Shown one piece after another: positions 63,942 to 64,000 of a stretch of DNA of 64,000 nucleotides (the first letter of the stretch is position 1; every line of letters starts with the position of its first letter). The stretch spans positions 558,001 to 622,000 of the forward strand of contig JACJYR010000002.1 in assembly GCA_020636005.1 (NCBI GenBank). The letters are read 5' to 3'. A model generated the notes under the pieces. The model saw only the letters and a program-made list of their open reading frames with translations, was not told the DNA's origin and did not search any database. A program made the position numbers and the translations under genes. The stretch is from Lewinellaceae bacterium (GTDB lineage Bacteria > Bacteroidota > Bacteroidia > Chitinophagales > Saprospiraceae).

Positions 63942-64000
63942 ATGAATTTCCAACAAGGCCGTCTATACCTGGAGGATTTATTCAGGGAAAATAATTTCAT
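63942..64000 (+). CDS. Partial ORF after MoxR (N-terminus only)
   Basis: Starts MNFQQGRLYLEDLFRENNF and runs off the window. Only 19 full codons are visible, too few to assign. By position after MoxR in this kind of operon it could be the vWA or VMAP-type partner, but nothing in the visible residues shows that. Confidence 0.5.
   Translation, partial: MNFQQGRLYLEDLFRENNF

Overview
The window is a chromosomal stretch from a Bacteroidota bacterium, most likely of the Saprospiria (Lewinella/Haliscomenobacter relatives). The evidence is a GldA-type gliding ABC ATPase at the left end, six large secreted proteins with type IX secretion (T9SS) C-terminal signals of type A or type B, a lack of obvious Shine-Dalgarno sites, and an exosortase H-like gene beside an IPTL-CTERM-like protein. 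Most genes are GC-rich. A few AT-rich genes (30.2-31.2 kb, 45.1-46.3 kb, 62.4-62.9 kb and the first half of the 18.5-20.2 kb gene) look like later arrivals. I saw no rRNA, tRNA or CRISPR array.

Layout. 0-1.3 kb: a partial secreted protein and gldA. 1.7-2.8 kb: a DUF547 lipoprotein. 2.8-5.5 kb: an exosortase locus (associated membrane protein, XrtH-like peptidase, IPTL-type substrate). 6.1-8.6 kb: a family 2 glycoside hydrolase. 8.7-14.8 kb: a small fibronectin-III protein, a DUF5916 outer-membrane protein, a small lipoprotein and a T9SS protein. 15.5-18.1 kb: a lipoprotein and a polyprenyl-phosphate sugar transferase. 18.5-21.3 kb: a T9SS/PKD protein, a multi-pass membrane protein and an ABM monooxygenase. 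21.6-24.9 kb: two cohesin-like secreted paralogues and thrS. 25.7-29.8 kb: a TPR protein, a complete insertion sequence and thyA. 30-37 kb: an AT-rich propeller-like protein, a T9SS propeller protein, a START-domain protein, an AlkZ/YcaQ-type glycosylase and a secreted unknown. 37.1-52.1 kb: two giant cell-surface proteins (a 2539-residue M43 metalloprotease and an 1893-residue repeat protein) around an AT-rich amidohydrolase. 52-57 kb: an RRM protein, a TMEM220-like protein, an alpha/beta hydrolase, a methyltransferase and an Rpn-type nuclease gene broken by a stop codon. 57.2-60.9 kb: two heterodisulfide-reductase-like Fe-S genes separated by a T9SS cargo gene. 60.9-64 kb: the start of what looks like an NTP-dependent conflict operon (effector-associated plus inactive-STAND-like protein, four-helix-bundle protein, MoxR AAA+ ATPase, and an ORF cut by the window edge).

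The most unusual material lies between the genes. Spacer after spacer holds a hairpin or tandem array built from a short degenerate word, with a different word in each place. Several arrays run into the flanking gene and supply its last codons and stop. A second class is 125-165-bp nested palindromes centred on a small hairpin (four clear cases). A third is a ~100-bp dispersed repeat whose hairpin pairing is kept while its sequence changes; an insertion sequence sits exactly in the loop of one copy. The four-helix-bundle gene inside the conflict operon is bracketed by 31-bp identical inverted word repeats, which makes it look like an inserted cassette.
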